Below, one piece after another: positions 17,059 through 27,399 of a stretch of 64,000 bases of DNA. Position 1 is the stretch's first letter. Every line of letters begins with the position of its first letter. Origin of the DNA: Streptomyces halstedii. GTDB lineage: Bacteria > Actinomycetota > Actinomycetes > Streptomycetales > Streptomycetaceae. The DNA lies in the NCBI GenBank assembly GCA_000720535.1, contig JOAZ01000025.1, positions 1 through 64,000 of the forward strand, written 5' to 3'. The notes below the pieces were generated by a model. The model saw only the letters and a list, made by a program, of their open reading frames with translations. It did not search any database and was not told the origin of the DNA. The position numbers were made by a program, and so were the translations under genes.

Positions 17059-18476
17059 CGGACGGCGACCTCGCCCTCGGTCGCGTTCTCCAGCAGTGCC
17101 AGGGCGACCTTCTCCAGGCCGACCGACCGGGACGCCTTCACCAGCACGACGTCTCCCGGGCGCAGTTCACTGCGCAACAGGTCGACGGCCGCCTGTGCGT
17201 CGGACACGTGCACCGACTCCTCACCCCACGAACCCTCGTTATATGCGCCCAGTTGCAGCCAGGAGGCCTCTTGCCCTCCGACCGCGACGAGCTTGCTGAC
17301 GTTGAGCCGGACGGCGAGCCGTCCGACCGCGTCGTGCTCGGCGAGCGACGCGTCACCCAGCTCGGCCATCTGACCGAGCACCGCCCAGGTGCGCCCCCCT
17401 GTTGCCCGTGCGGCTCTGCCCATGGCGGCCAGCGCACGGAGTGCGGCCTTCATGGATTCGGGGTTCGCGTTGTAGGCGTCATTGACGACCGTCACACCGT
17501 CCGGACGCTCGGTGACCTCCATGCGCCAGCGGGAGAGGGTGCCCGCTTCGGAGAGCGCCTCGGCGATCTCGGTCACGGACATGCCCAACTCATGGGCGAC
17601 GGCGGCCGCGGCGAGCGCGTTCGACACGTGGTGCTCACCGTACAGGCGCAAGGTCACGTCGCTGCACCCGGTGGGTGTGTGAAGCGCGAACGCGGGCCGT
17701 CCGTCGTCCGTGAGCCGGACGTTCTCTCCCCGTACGTCCGCATCCGCGGCCTCTCCGAAGAGGACGACCCGCGCACGCGTGCGGGAGGACATGGCCCGCA
17801 CCAGCGGGTCGTCGGCGTTGAGCACGGCCACGCCGTCCTCCGGGAGCGCCTCGACCAGCTCGCCCTTGGCCCGGGCGATCGTCTCCCGGCTGCCGAACTC
17901 CCCGATGTGGGCGGTGCCGACGTTCAGCACCAGCCCGATCCTCGGCGGGGTCAGCTCGGCGAGGTAGCGGATGTGGCCGACGCCGCGGGCACCCATCTCC
18001 AGGACCAGGTGCCGGGTCTCGGCGGTGGCGCTCAGCGCGGTGAGCGGCAGGCCGATCTCGTTGTTGAGGGACCCGGGGGTCCAGACCGTGGGCGCCTTGT
18101 GCGCCAGGAGCTGGGCGATCAGGTCCTTGGTGGAGGTCTTGCCCGCCGAGCCGGTGAGCGCGACGACGGCGGTGCCCAGGCGCTCGACGACGGTGCGTGC
18201 GAGGGCGCCGAGCGCCGCCACGACGTCGTCCACGACGATCGCCGGGACTCCGACGGGCCGGGAGGCGAGCACGGCCGTGGCGCCCGCCTCGACGGCGCGG
18301 CGCGCGTAGTCGTGGCCGTCGACGCGCTCGCCCGCGAACGCCGCGAACAGGGAGCCCTGCCGCACCTCCCGGGAGTCGATGACGACGGGGCCGGTGACGG
18401 TGAGGGACCGGTCCGGCATGTCGTGCGGCTGCCCGCCGACGATGTCGGCGATCTCGGCGAGGGAAAGGGTGATCAC
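17055..18476 (-). CDS. murF: UDP-MurNAc-tripeptide:D-alanyl-D-alanine ligase
   Basis: Adds D-Ala-D-Ala to the muropeptide precursor. From GTG 18476 (VITLSLAEIADIVGG) the 473-aa product has the N-terminal substrate domain with DSREVRQGSLFAAFAGERVDGHDY, the P-loop GSAGKTSTKD (about residue 110), the MurF signature PGSLNNEIGLPLT, and the C-terminal VVNDAYNANPESMKAAL segment. The start is 4 bp after the murE stop; upstream in-frame sequence is not MurF-like. Confidence 0.96.
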   Translation of the reverse strand: MITLSLAEIADIVGGQPHDMPDRSLTVTGPVVIDSREVRQGSLFAAFAGERVDGHDYARRAVEAGATAVLASRPVGVPAIVVDDVVAALGALARTVVERLGTAVVALTGSAGKTSTKDLIAQLLAHKAPTVWTPGSLNNEIGLPLTALSATAETRHLVLEMGARGVGHIRYLAELTPPRIGLVLNVGTAHIGEFGSRETIARAKGELVEALPEDGVAVLNADDPLVRAMSSRTRARVVLFGEAADADVRGENVRLTDDGRPAFALHTPTGCSDVTLRLYGEHHVSNALAAAAVAHELGMSVTEIAEALSEAGTLSRWRMEVTERPDGVTVVNDAYNANPESMKAALRALAAMGRAARATGGRTWAVLGQMAELGDASLAEHDAVGRLAVRLNVSKLVAVGGQEASWLQLGAYNEGSWGEESVHVSDAQAAVDLLRSELRPGDVVLVKASRSVGLEKVALALLENATEGEVAVR

Positions 18477-18480
18477 TTGG

Positions 18481-20199
18481 TCATCCCTGACTGTTGTTCT
18501 CGTGGGTGTGTGCGCGGTGCCCGGCGCCGGTGCGCTCCAGGGCGCGCTCGATGGCCTCGCGCAGGACCTGGCGGTCGTCGAAGGGGCGTACCACGCCGTG
18601 GACGTCCTGGCCCTGCTCGTGCCCCTTGCCGGCCACCAGCACGACGTCGCCGGGTTCGGCACGGGCCACCGCGGCGGCCACGGCCGCGGCGCGGTCCGCG
18701 TCGACGAGGACGTCCCCGCGCTCGTGGACGGGCACCTCGGCGGCGCCGGAGAGCATCGCGGCGAGGATCGCGAGGGGGTCCTCGGAGCGTGGGTTGTCGG
18801 AGGTCAGTACGGCCGTGTCGGCGAGCCGCGCGGCCGCGGCGCCCATCGCGCCGCGTTTGGTGGTGTCGCGGTCGCCGCCGCAGCCGAGCACGATGTGCAC
18901 CCGGCCCTCGGTGACCTTGCGCAGCGAGCGGAGCACCGATTCGACGGCGTCGGTCTTGTGCGCGTAGTCGACGACCGCGAGGTACGGCTGTCCGGCGTCC
19001 ACGCGTTCGAGCCGGCCGGGGACGCCGGGGACGGAGGCGACGCCGTCGGCGGCGGTCTGCGGGTCCACACCGGCCACGGCGAGGGTGACGATCGCGGCCA
19101 GGGTGTTGGCGACGTTGAAGGGGCCGGGCAGCGGGGCGCGGGCGGCGATCCGCTCGCCACGGGGGCCGACGACGGTGAAACGGCTGTCCCGGGGGCCCAC
19201 TTCGACGTCCGCGGCCCGCCAGTCGGCGTCCGGGTGGCCCTCGGCGGAGAAGGTGACGACGGGGACGGTGGCCTCGTCGACGAGCCTGCGGCCGTACTCG
19301 TCGTCGAAGTTGACCACACCGAGCCGGCTGCGCCGCGGGGTGAACAGCTGCGCCTTGGCCTGGAAGTAGTCCTCCATCCCGGAGTGGAACTCCATGTGCT
19401 CCGGGCTGAGGTTGTTGAAGACGGCGACGTCGAAGACGCAGCCGTCCACCCGTCCGAGCACGAGGGCGTGGCTGGAGACCTCCATGGCGACCGCCTCGAC
19501 GCCGCGTTCGCGCATCACCGCGAACAGGGCCTGGAGGTCGGTGGCTTCGGGTGTGGTGCGCTCGGACTTGATGCGCTCGTCGCCGATCCGCGTCTCGACC
19601 GTGCCGATCAGCCCGGTGCTGCGGCCCGCTCCGCGCAGGCCGCCCTCGACGAGGTAGGCGGTGGTGGTCTTGCCGGACGTCCCGGTGATGCCGATCTGGA
19701 GGAGGCCGGCGCCGGGCTGTCCGTAGATCTCGGCGGCGAGTTCGCCCATGCGGCCGCGCGGGTCGTCGGTGACGAGCACCGGGACGCCGGTGGCGGCGGC
19801 GCGTTCGGCGCCCGCCGGGTCGGTGAGGACGGCCACGGCTCCGAGGCCCGCGGCCTGGGCGGCGAAGTCGGCGCCGTGGAGGCGGGCGCCGGGCAGGGCC
19901 GCGTAGACGTCCCCGGGGCGCACGGCCCGCGAGTCGTGGGTGATTCCGGTGACCTCGCCGGTCTCCCGCGGTGCGGCGCCGAGCCGGGCCGCCAGCTCTC
20001 CGAGGGGTGTCGGCCGGAGCCGATCCGGCCGAGGCGCTCCTGGGTAGGTCACAGGCGCGTCCTTCTGCGTGGTTTGGAACTGATCAGCGTGGGGCACGGC
20101 GGTGAGCGTACCGGGCCGGGGCCGCCTCTCGCGAAGCGAGGGGCCGGGGTCGCGGTACTTCTCGTTCCGGTTCCCGGGATCGGGGGTGATGGTGGTCAC
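18481..20199 (-). CDS. murE: UDP-MurNAc-L-Ala-D-Glu:diaminopimelate ligase
   Basis: Adds the diamino acid at position 3 of the stem peptide. The 572-aa product has P-loop GTSGKTTTAYL (about residue 174), VVDYAHKTDAVESVL, and the DNPR motif in TSDNPRSEDP (about 466), which marks diaminopimelate-adding MurE. In Streptomyces the substrate is LL-diaminopimelate, which is knowledge of the genus. About 55 N-terminal residues precede the conserved region, so GTG at the VTYPGAPRP segment is an alternative start. It overlaps no neighbour; ftsI ends 15 bp upstream. Confidence 0.95.
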   Translation of the reverse strand: MTTITPDPGNRNEKYRDPGPSLRERRPRPGTLTAVPHADQFQTTQKDAPVTYPGAPRPDRLRPTPLGELAARLGAAPRETGEVTGITHDSRAVRPGDVYAALPGARLHGADFAAQAAGLGAVAVLTDPAGAERAAATGVPVLVTDDPRGRMGELAAEIYGQPGAGLLQIGITGTSGKTTTAYLVEGGLRGAGRSTGLIGTVETRIGDERIKSERTTPEATDLQALFAVMRERGVEAVAMEVSSHALVLGRVDGCVFDVAVFNNLSPEHMEFHSGMEDYFQAKAQLFTPRRSRLGVVNFDDEYGRRLVDEATVPVVTFSAEGHPDADWRAADVEVGPRDSRFTVVGPRGERIAARAPLPGPFNVANTLAAIVTLAVAGVDPQTAADGVASVPGVPGRLERVDAGQPYLAVVDYAHKTDAVESVLRSLRKVTEGRVHIVLGCGGDRDTTKRGAMGAAAARLADTAVLTSDNPRSEDPLAILAAMLSGAAEVPVHERGDVLVDADRAAAVAAAVARAEPGDVVLVAGKGHEQGQDVHGVVRPFDDRQVLREAIERALERTGAGHRAHTHENNSQG

Positions 20200-20214
20200 T
20201 GAGGTTCCCCCGAG

Positions 20215-22215
20215 TCACTCGCCGGGCTTGAAGGAGACCGGCAGCCGGGCGGGATCGCTGCCGGACGGCGGGGTCTGGAGGGTCTTCAGGGCGAACTCCA
20301 TGACCTTCTTGTAGATCGGGCCGCAGATCTGGCCGCCGAAGTAGCTGCCCTGGGTGGGGTTCTGGATCGCGCAGTACACGGTGATCTGCGGGTCGTCGGC
20401 GGGGGCGAAGCCGGCGAAGGACGCGGTGTAGCCCTTGTAGACGCCGCGTACGGGATCGACGCGGTTGGCCGTGCCCGTCTTGCCCGCGACCCGGTAGCCC
20501 TCGATGTGGGCCTTGGCCCCGGTGCCCTCCTGGTCGTCCACCACGGACTCCAGCATCTTCGCCAGGGTCTTGGCGGTCTTCTCGCTGACCACCCGGGTCT
20601 TCTTCGGCTCCTCGGCCGCCGAGTACCGGCCGTCGGCGTCCTTGGTGCCGCGCACGAGGCTCGGTTCGATCCGGACCCCGCCGTTGGCGATGGTCTGGTA
20701 GACCGAGGCCGCCTGCATGGCGTTGAGGGAGAGGCCCTGGCCGAACGGGATGGTGTACTGCTGCGAGGTCGACCAGTCGCCGGGCGCGGCGAGGATCCCG
20801 GGCGACTCCCCGGGGTAGCCGAGCCCGGTGGTGCTGCCCAGACCGAATTTGCGCAGGTAGGAGTAGAGCACCTTGTTGGCCTCGGCCTGGGTCTTGCCGA
20901 GCTGGCCGGTGGCCAGGATGGTGCCGATGTTGCTCGATTTGGCGAGTACGCCGTTGAGCGTGAGGTACCAGGTGGGGTGGTCGATGTCGTCCTGGAACTG
21001 CCGGTCGCCCCGGTGCAGCCGGTTGGGGACGACGACATGGGTGGCGGGGGTGGCGGCGCCCTCCTCCAGGACCGCGGCCATGGACATGATCTTGCTGGTG
21101 GAGCCGGGCTCGTAGACGTCCTGGAGCGCCGGGTTGCCCAGGGTGGCCGCGTCGGCCTTGGAGAGGTCGTTCGGGTCGTAGCCGGGGGCGTTGGCCATGG
21201 CCAGCACCTCGCCGGTCTTCGTGTTCTGGACGATCACGTAGCCCCGGTCCGCCTTCGACTTCTCCACCTGGTCGGCGATGGCCCGCTGGGCCGCCCACTG
21301 GATGTCGCGGTCGATGGTCAGCTCGACGTCGGTGCCCGCGACGGCCGGGATCTCCTTGGAGCCCGCGGTCGGCACCGGCCGCCCGCCGGCCTGGGCGTAC
21401 CTGATCGTGCCGTCCTCGCCTTCCAGCCGGCTGTTCAGCTGCGCCTCCAGGCCGCCGCCGCCCTTGCCCTCGGCGTTGACGAATCCCAGTATCCCGGCGG
21501 CGAGATCGCCGTTGGGGTAGACGCGGGTGGTGGTGGGTTCCTGGAGGACCCCGGCCAGCACGTTGGCGCCCGGTCCGCCACGGGCCTTGTCCGCGGCCGC
21601 CTTCTCGGCGAAGGCGGACTTGAGGTCCTTGATCTGCCGCCAGACCTGCGGGGTCTGACGCCGTGCCAGCACGGTGTAGCGGCTGTCGGGCGTGGAGAGC
21701 CGTTTCGTCAGCTCCGCCGCGTCCTTGCCGAGGATGGGGGCGAGCAGCGCGGCGGCCTGCTGGGGGGCGTCGGGGGCGTTGCTCTCCTCGGGGGTGAACA
21801 GCTTCGGGTCGGCCGTGATGTCGTGCGCGTCGACGCTGGTGGCCAGGGCGATGCCGCTGCGGTCGGTGATCTCGCCGCGCTCGGCGGCGATCGTGTACTC
21901 CAGGTAGCGGTTCTTCTCCGCCTTGGCGGTGTACGCGCCGGCGTCGACCGCCTGTACCTGGAGGAGCCGGACGACGAACGCGACCATCACGAGCGTCAGG
22001 CAGAGGCTGACCAGGCGCAGTCTGGGGCGCGGGTTGCCCAGCCGGAGGGACTGCCGGGAGCCGCCGCGCGGCGCGCCCTGGCGCGGCCGCGACGACGGGC
22101 GGGGGCGCCGGGCGTCGGGGCGTCCGGCGGACCGGGGGCGCCCCGAGCCGCCGGCCGCGTTACGGGGGCGCGCCGGGCCGGGTACGCGACGGCGCGGCGG
22201 TTCCTTGGACGGCAC
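20215..22215 (-). CDS. ftsI: Septal transpeptidase FtsI (class B penicillin-binding protein)
   Basis: Monofunctional D,D-transpeptidase partner of FtsW. From GTG 22215 the 666-aa product has an Arg/Pro-rich cytoplasmic tail, one membrane anchor (about residues 68-88), the PBP dimerisation domain, and a transpeptidase domain with the catalytic STSK (about 372), KSSN (about 428) and KTGTAN (about 578) motifs. AGGTGA just upstream overlaps the ftsL stop. The frame remains open for more than 100 codons further 5', but that is antisense-like Pro-rich sequence inside ftsL. Confidence 0.96.
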   Translation of the reverse strand: MPSKEPPRRRVPGPARPRNAAGGSGRPRSAGRPDARRPRPSSRPRQGAPRGGSRQSLRLGNPRPRLRLVSLCLTLVMVAFVVRLLQVQAVDAGAYTAKAEKNRYLEYTIAAERGEITDRSGIALATSVDAHDITADPKLFTPEESNAPDAPQQAAALLAPILGKDAAELTKRLSTPDSRYTVLARRQTPQVWRQIKDLKSAFAEKAAADKARGGPGANVLAGVLQEPTTTRVYPNGDLAAGILGFVNAEGKGGGGLEAQLNSRLEGEDGTIRYAQAGGRPVPTAGSKEIPAVAGTDVELTIDRDIQWAAQRAIADQVEKSKADRGYVIVQNTKTGEVLAMANAPGYDPNDLSKADAATLGNPALQDVYEPGSTSKIMSMAAVLEEGAATPATHVVVPNRLHRGDRQFQDDIDHPTWYLTLNGVLAKSSNIGTILATGQLGKTQAEANKVLYSYLRKFGLGSTTGLGYPGESPGILAAPGDWSTSQQYTIPFGQGLSLNAMQAASVYQTIANGGVRIEPSLVRGTKDADGRYSAAEEPKKTRVVSEKTAKTLAKMLESVVDDQEGTGAKAHIEGYRVAGKTGTANRVDPVRGVYKGYTASFAGFAPADDPQITVYCAIQNPTQGSYFGGQICGPIYKKVMEFALKTLQTPPSGSDPARLPVSFKPGE

Positions 22216-22219
22216 TGCG

Positions 22220-22792
22220 TCACCTGCCGGGGCTGGTCGGGGTCGATGGGGCGCCGGACGCGGGCGAGGCCGCCCCGGTGGGCGGGGCCGTCGCGGAGGC
22301 GGTGGGCGAGGGGGTCGCGGAGGGGTCGGCCCCGTCCTCTCCGCCGGCCCCGTCCTCTCCACCGGCCTCGGGGGTCGTTTCGGGTGCGGGGGCGGTGGGG
22401 GTGGGGCTGGGCGACGGTTCGGCGGTGGCCCGCTCGGGCACTCCGCGCACCGTGCCGTCCGGGTCCAGGAAGGCGGGGGTGCCGCCGGGCACCATGCCGA
22501 GCTGCCGGGCGCGGCGTTCCAGGGCGTCCGGCTCGGAGTAGCTGTCGACGTCGTGCTGGAGGGCCTGCTGCTCGTCGGTGAGCTCGGTCGTCTCACGCTC
22601 CAGCCGGCTCAGCTTGAACGAGCCCTCGTTCAGGGCGGAGTTCAGCAGGAGGAGCGAGATCAGGCCACCGGCGAGGAGCAGCACGACCAGCAGGACGAAG
22701 GGGGTGCGGGCCGCGGTGCTCGGCCCCGACGGCATCAGCCGGGCGAGCCGCCCGGCCCGCCCCTTCGCCTGCTGCCCGGCCGTACCCGTCAC
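22220..22792 (-). CDS. ftsL: FtsL-like septum formation protein
   Basis: Small bitopic divisome protein. The 190 residues hold a short basic N-terminus, one hydrophobic segment (PFVLLVVLLLAGGLISLLLL, about 31-50), a leucine-zipper coiled coil (LSRLERETTELTDEQQALQHDV) and RRARQLGMVPGGTPAFL, typical of actinobacterial FtsL. A Pro/Thr/Ala-rich extracellular tail of about 75 residues with duplicated EDGAGGEDGA follows; this tail is poorly conserved in the family. The GTG start is 49 bp after rsmH, and the stop is adjacent to the ftsI start. Confidence 0.85.
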   Translation of the reverse strand: MTGTAGQQAKGRAGRLARLMPSGPSTAARTPFVLLVVLLLAGGLISLLLLNSALNEGSFKLSRLERETTELTDEQQALQHDVDSYSEPDALERRARQLGMVPGGTPAFLDPDGTVRGVPERATAEPSPSPTPTAPAPETTPEAGGEDGAGGEDGADPSATPSPTASATAPPTGAASPASGAPSTPTSPGR

Positions 22793-22841
22793 CTCGGCGC
22801 CCCTGCCTTCCCCGGCTTCCGGCCGGCCCGTCGGCGGGTGT

Positions 22842-23807
22842 TCACCGTTCGTCCTCGCGGATCCGCTGGGCGCCGCGCAGCCGGGCGGGGGCGGCCCGGC
22901 GGTTCTCGGCCACCTCCTCCTCGGTGGGGAGTTCGGCGCCGCGGGTGAGCAGCTTGAGCCGGGGCTGGTAGCGCTCGGGCACCACGGGCAGTCCGGGGGG
23001 TGCCGTGTTGGCCGCGCCGGCCGCGAGGACCTGCTTGACCAGCCGGTCTTCCAGCGAGTGGTAGGAGAGGACGGCGATCCGGCCTCCGACGGCGAGGCTG
23101 CGCACGGCGGCCGGGATCGCCCGCTCCAGGACGGTGAGTTCGCCGTTGACCTCGATGCGCAGGGCCTGGAAGGTGCGCTTGGCCGGGTTGCCCCCGGTGC
23201 GCTTGGCGGCCTGCGGCAGGGAGTCGCGGATGAGCTCGACGAGGCGGGCGCTGTTGGTGAACGGTTCCTTCTCGCGCTCGCGGACGACGGCGGAGACGAT
23301 GCGCTTGGCCTGCTTCTCCTCGCCGTACGCGCGCAGGATCCGGACGAGCTCGCCGGGCGGGTAGGTGTTGAGGACCTCGGCGGCGCCGATGCCGGCCGTC
23401 TGGTCCATCCGCATGTCCAGCGGGGCGTCCTGGGCGTACGCGAAGCCCCGGTCGGCCTCGTCCAGTTGCATGGAGGACACCCCGAGGTCGAACAGGACGC
23501 CCTGCACCGCGGGGATCCGGAGCCGGTCGAGCACCTCGGGGAGCTCGTCGTAGACGGCGTGCACCAGGGTGGCCCGGTCGCCGTACGGGGCGAGGCGTTC
23601 GCCGGAGAGGCGCAGCGCCTCCTTGTCTCGGTCGAGCGCGACCAGCCGGGCCTCGGGGAAGGCGGAGAGCAGGGCCTCGCTGTGTCCGCCGAGCCCGAGG
23701 GTGCAGTCCACGACGACCGGGGGCGGCCCTCCCGTCGTCTCCAGAGCCGGGGCCAACAGGTCCAGGCACCGCTGGAGCATCACCGGGACATGTCGGGTCT
23801 GACTCAA
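22842..23807 (-). CDS. rsmH: 16S rRNA (cytosine1402-N4)-methyltransferase RsmH
   Basis: SAM-dependent methyltransferase (formerly MraW) modifying C1402 in the ribosomal P site; usual first gene of dcw clusters. The 321-aa product has motif [15 protein letters not shown] (residues about 34-47), [17 protein letters not shown], the insertion domain, and [11 protein letters not shown]. The initiation codon appears to be TTG at 23807 (reading [10 protein letters not shown]), with GAGAGGG a few bases upstream. No mraZ gene precedes it. Confidence 0.95.
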   Translation of the reverse strand: MSQTRHVPVMLQRCLDLLAPALETTGGPPPVVVDCTLGLGGHSEALLSAFPEARLVALDRDKEALRLSGERLAPYGDRATLVHAVYDELPEVLDRLRIPAVQGVLFDLGVSSMQLDEADRGFAYAQDAPLDMRMDQTAGIGAAEVLNTYPPGELVRILRAYGEEKQAKRIVSAVVREREKEPFTNSARLVELIRDSLPQAAKRTGGNPAKRTFQALRIEVNGELTVLERAIPAAVRSLAVGGRIAVLSYHSLEDRLVKQVLAAGAANTAPPGLPVVPERYQPRLKLLTRGAELPTEEEVAENRRAAPARLRGAQRIREDER

Positions 23808-24207
23808 AGCGCCCTCTCAGGCTCAGTCCCGTGAGGCCGCACACGCGGTCTGGTCCCCGCCCGCTCGGAAGGGGAGGTCCGCCGGCGCCGGGGAAGGGGC
23901 GTCGGCCGACCGACGAGCGGGCAAGGGCCGGGCCGCGTGTACGCCGCACATCACGGGGAATTCGATACATGCAAAAATATGCAGAATGTACAGGCGTGTC
24001 GGTAACTTCGTGTCACTTTAGTCCACCCTGCCATTCGATCGATTCCCGATCAACGAACCGGGCAGCGCGTACCACCACGGACCCCGACATCACCCGAGCA
24101 GGTGAGGCCGTGTGAGGCTTGTGGGTTAGCTCACAACAAGTCTCGTTGACGTTCTTTGTCCCCTTCCATGACACGCGCGGGCCATCGCGAGGTCTAACGT
24201 CATATCC
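23808..24207. promoter_or_regulatory. Divergent control region between rsmH (dcw) and the carbonic anhydrase gene
   Basis: 400 bp without a gene. An unusually AT-rich core (23961-23992, with TACATGCAAAAATATGCAGAATG) is a likely promoter zone for the dcw operon. Two GTGTC sites (23996-24000 and 24010-24014), i.e. GACAC on the minus strand 14 bp apart, match the WhiA core. On the other side TAACGT (24195-24200) sits 7 bases before the carbonic anhydrase ATG and could be a -10 giving a leaderless mRNA; TTGAC at 24146 is a further -35-like element. None of these assignments has been tested. Confidence 0.45.
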
Positions 24208-24768
24208 ATGCCGACTTCCGCGAAGCCTTCCGCCGAGACCGACTCCGCCTCCGCCGGGTCCCGCCCCGCGGGCGCGGTCACCGACCGGCTCGTCCAGGCC
24301 AACACCCACTACGCCGAAGAGTTCACCGACCCGGGCATGGACGCGCGCCCGGTGCTCCAGGTCGCCGTGGTCGCCTGCATGGACGCCCGCCTCGACCTCC
24401 ACGCCGCGCTCGGCCTGGAACTCGGCGACTGCCACACCATCCGCAACGCCGGCGGAGTCGTCACCGACGACGTCATCCGCTCGCTGACCATCAGCCAGCG
24501 GGCGCTCGGCACCCGCAGCATCGTCCTCATCCACCACACCAACTGCGGCCTCGAAAGCATCACCGAGGAGTTCCGGCAGGAGCTGGAGCACGAGGTGGGC
24601 CAGCGGCCGGTCTGGGCGGTGGAGGCGTACAAGGACGCGGACCAGGACGTGCGGCAGTCGATGCAGCGGGTGCGCACCTCGCCGTTCCTCCTCCACAAGG
24701 ACGACATCCGCGGTTTCGTCTTCGACGTGACCACCGGCCTGCTGCGTGAGATCGCCCCCGCGTCCTGA
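24208..24768 (+). CDS. Beta-class carbonic anhydrase
   Basis: Zinc enzyme interconverting CO2 and bicarbonate. The 186-aa product carries the beta-class zinc ligands: Cys in ACMDAR (about residue 59), with the Asp/Arg dyad, and His-x2-Cys in HHTNCG (about 110). The GDCHTIRNAGG segment follows the first ligand. It resembles the small Rv1284-type enzymes of actinobacteria. The ATG lies about 7 bases after a possible -10 with no clear SD, so translation may be leaderless. It stands alone between the dcw cluster and the moxR operon. Confidence 0.93.
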   Translation: MPTSAKPSAETDSASAGSRPAGAVTDRLVQANTHYAEEFTDPGMDARPVLQVAVVACMDARLDLHAALGLELGDCHTIRNAGGVVTDDVIRSLTISQRALGTRSIVLIHHTNCGLESITEEFRQELEHEVGQRPVWAVEAYKDADQDVRQSMQRVRTSPFLLHKDDIRGFVFDVTTGLLREIAPAS

Positions 24769-24889
24769 CTTTCCACAGGCCCCGTCCTCCGATTTCCCCT
24801 CGACATAGGGGCCGGAACCGACATTTCGCCCTCACTTGTCCACAGGCGAGTGACACGAAGCGGTAACGGCAACCAGAATGCGTGAGTGA

Positions 24890-24916
24890 CATCTCCCCGG
24901 GTTCTCCGGGGAGTGT
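24890..24916 (+). terminator. Hairpin after carbonic anhydrase
   Basis: CTCCCCGG / CCGGGGAG arms with a 5-base loop (24893-24913), between the carbonic anhydrase gene and moxR. Confidence 0.5.
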
Positions 24917-24985
24917 CCGCATTTCGGGGCGGACCGGGGCATCTGTGTGCCGCCGGTCCGTGCACAAGGGGCCGAGGAGGGCCGG

Positions 24986-26031
<1,046 letters not shown>

Positions 26032-26035
<4 letters not shown>

Positions 26036-27399
26036 TGGCCACCGGGGCGCCCGGGTCCGTGGACGGCGGCGACTTCCCGGGCGGTCTGCGGGCGGCCCTG
26101 GGCGGGCTGACGACCCGGGGCAGGTCCTTCCTCGCCGCGGGTGTCGCCGCCGCCGTCTGCGCCTACGCGCTGGGGCAGGGAGACCTGCTGCGGGTAGGGC
26201 TGCTGCTGGCGGCGCTGCCGCTGGTCTGTGTGACCGTGCTCCACCGCACCCGCTACCAGGTCGCGGGCAGCCGGCGGCTGTCGCCGTCCCGGGTACCGGC
26301 GGGCTCCGAGGCGCGGGTGCACCTGCGGACGGACAACATCTCCCGGATGCCCACGGGACTGCTGATGCTCCAGGACCGGGTGCCGTACGTGCTGGGCTCC
26401 CGGCCGCGGTTCGTGCTGGACCGGGTGGAGGGGGGCGGCAGCCGCGAGGTGTCCTACCGGGTCCGCTCCGACCTGCGGGGCCGCTATCCGCTGGGGCCGC
26501 TGCAACTGCGGCTGGGCGACCCCTTCGGGATGTGCGAGCTGACCCGGTCGTTCAGCGCGTACGACACCCTGGTCGTCGTGCCCCGCACACACCCGCTGCC
26601 GACGCTGCGGCTGGCGGGCCAGGCTTCCGGGTACGGCGACGGCAGGCGGCGTTCGCCGGCGCTGGCCGGTGAGGACGACATCATTCCGCGCGGCTACCGG
26701 CACGGGGACGACCTGCGCCGGGTCCACTGGCGCTCCACGGCCCGCCACGGGGAGCTGATGGTGCGCCGTGAGGAGCAGCCGCAGCGGGCCCGGTGCACGG
26801 TGCTGCTGGACTGCCGACGCGTCGCGTACCAGGGCGACGGGCCGGACTCCGCCTTCGAGTGGGCGGTGTCAGGCGCGGCGTCGGCCCTGACGCACATGCT
26901 GGAACGCGGCTTCTCCGTGCGCCTGCTGACCGACGACGGGAGCGTGGCGCCGGGCGGCGGCTCGGACGGGTTCGCCGCGCCGGCCCAGGAGTCCGCGGAC
27001 TCGGCGGGCCTGATGATGGACACCCTCGCGGTGGTCGAGCACTCCGCGGGCGGCGGCCTCTCGCGGGCGTACGAGGTGCTCCGGGCGGGCGCGGACGGGC
27101 TGCTGGTGGCGTTCTTCGGCGATCTCGACGAGGAGCAGGCGGTGCTGGCGGCCCGGATGCGGCGGCGCAGCGGTGCCGCCGTGGCCTTCGTGCTGGACAG
27201 CGCCGCGTGGGGGCGGGGCGACGAGGCGCGGGCCTCCGGTGCCGCCGACGACCGGCTGCGGACGCTGCGCGAGGCGGGCTGGACGGCGGTGGCGGTTCCT
27301 CCGGGTGCCGCGCTGACGGATGTGTGGCAGCAGGCGGGCGAGGCGCACTCCGGCGCACTGCCCGGGGCGGCGAACGGGTTCTCGGGGGGCTGGTCGTGA
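26032..27399 (+). CDS. DUF58-domain membrane protein
   Basis: 455-aa protein with two N-terminal hydrophobic segments (about residues 28-65), a beta-rich middle region and the DUF58 signature DLRRVHWRSTARHGELMVRREEQP (about 224-247), which leads into a vWA-like fold (CTVLLDCRRV). Such proteins pair genetically with MoxR ATPases as likely substrates or partners; the biochemical role is unknown. The start is GTG 26032 (GTGA overlap with moxR) or the following ATG 26035. Its stop overlaps the next gene by a GTGA. Confidence 0.88.
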
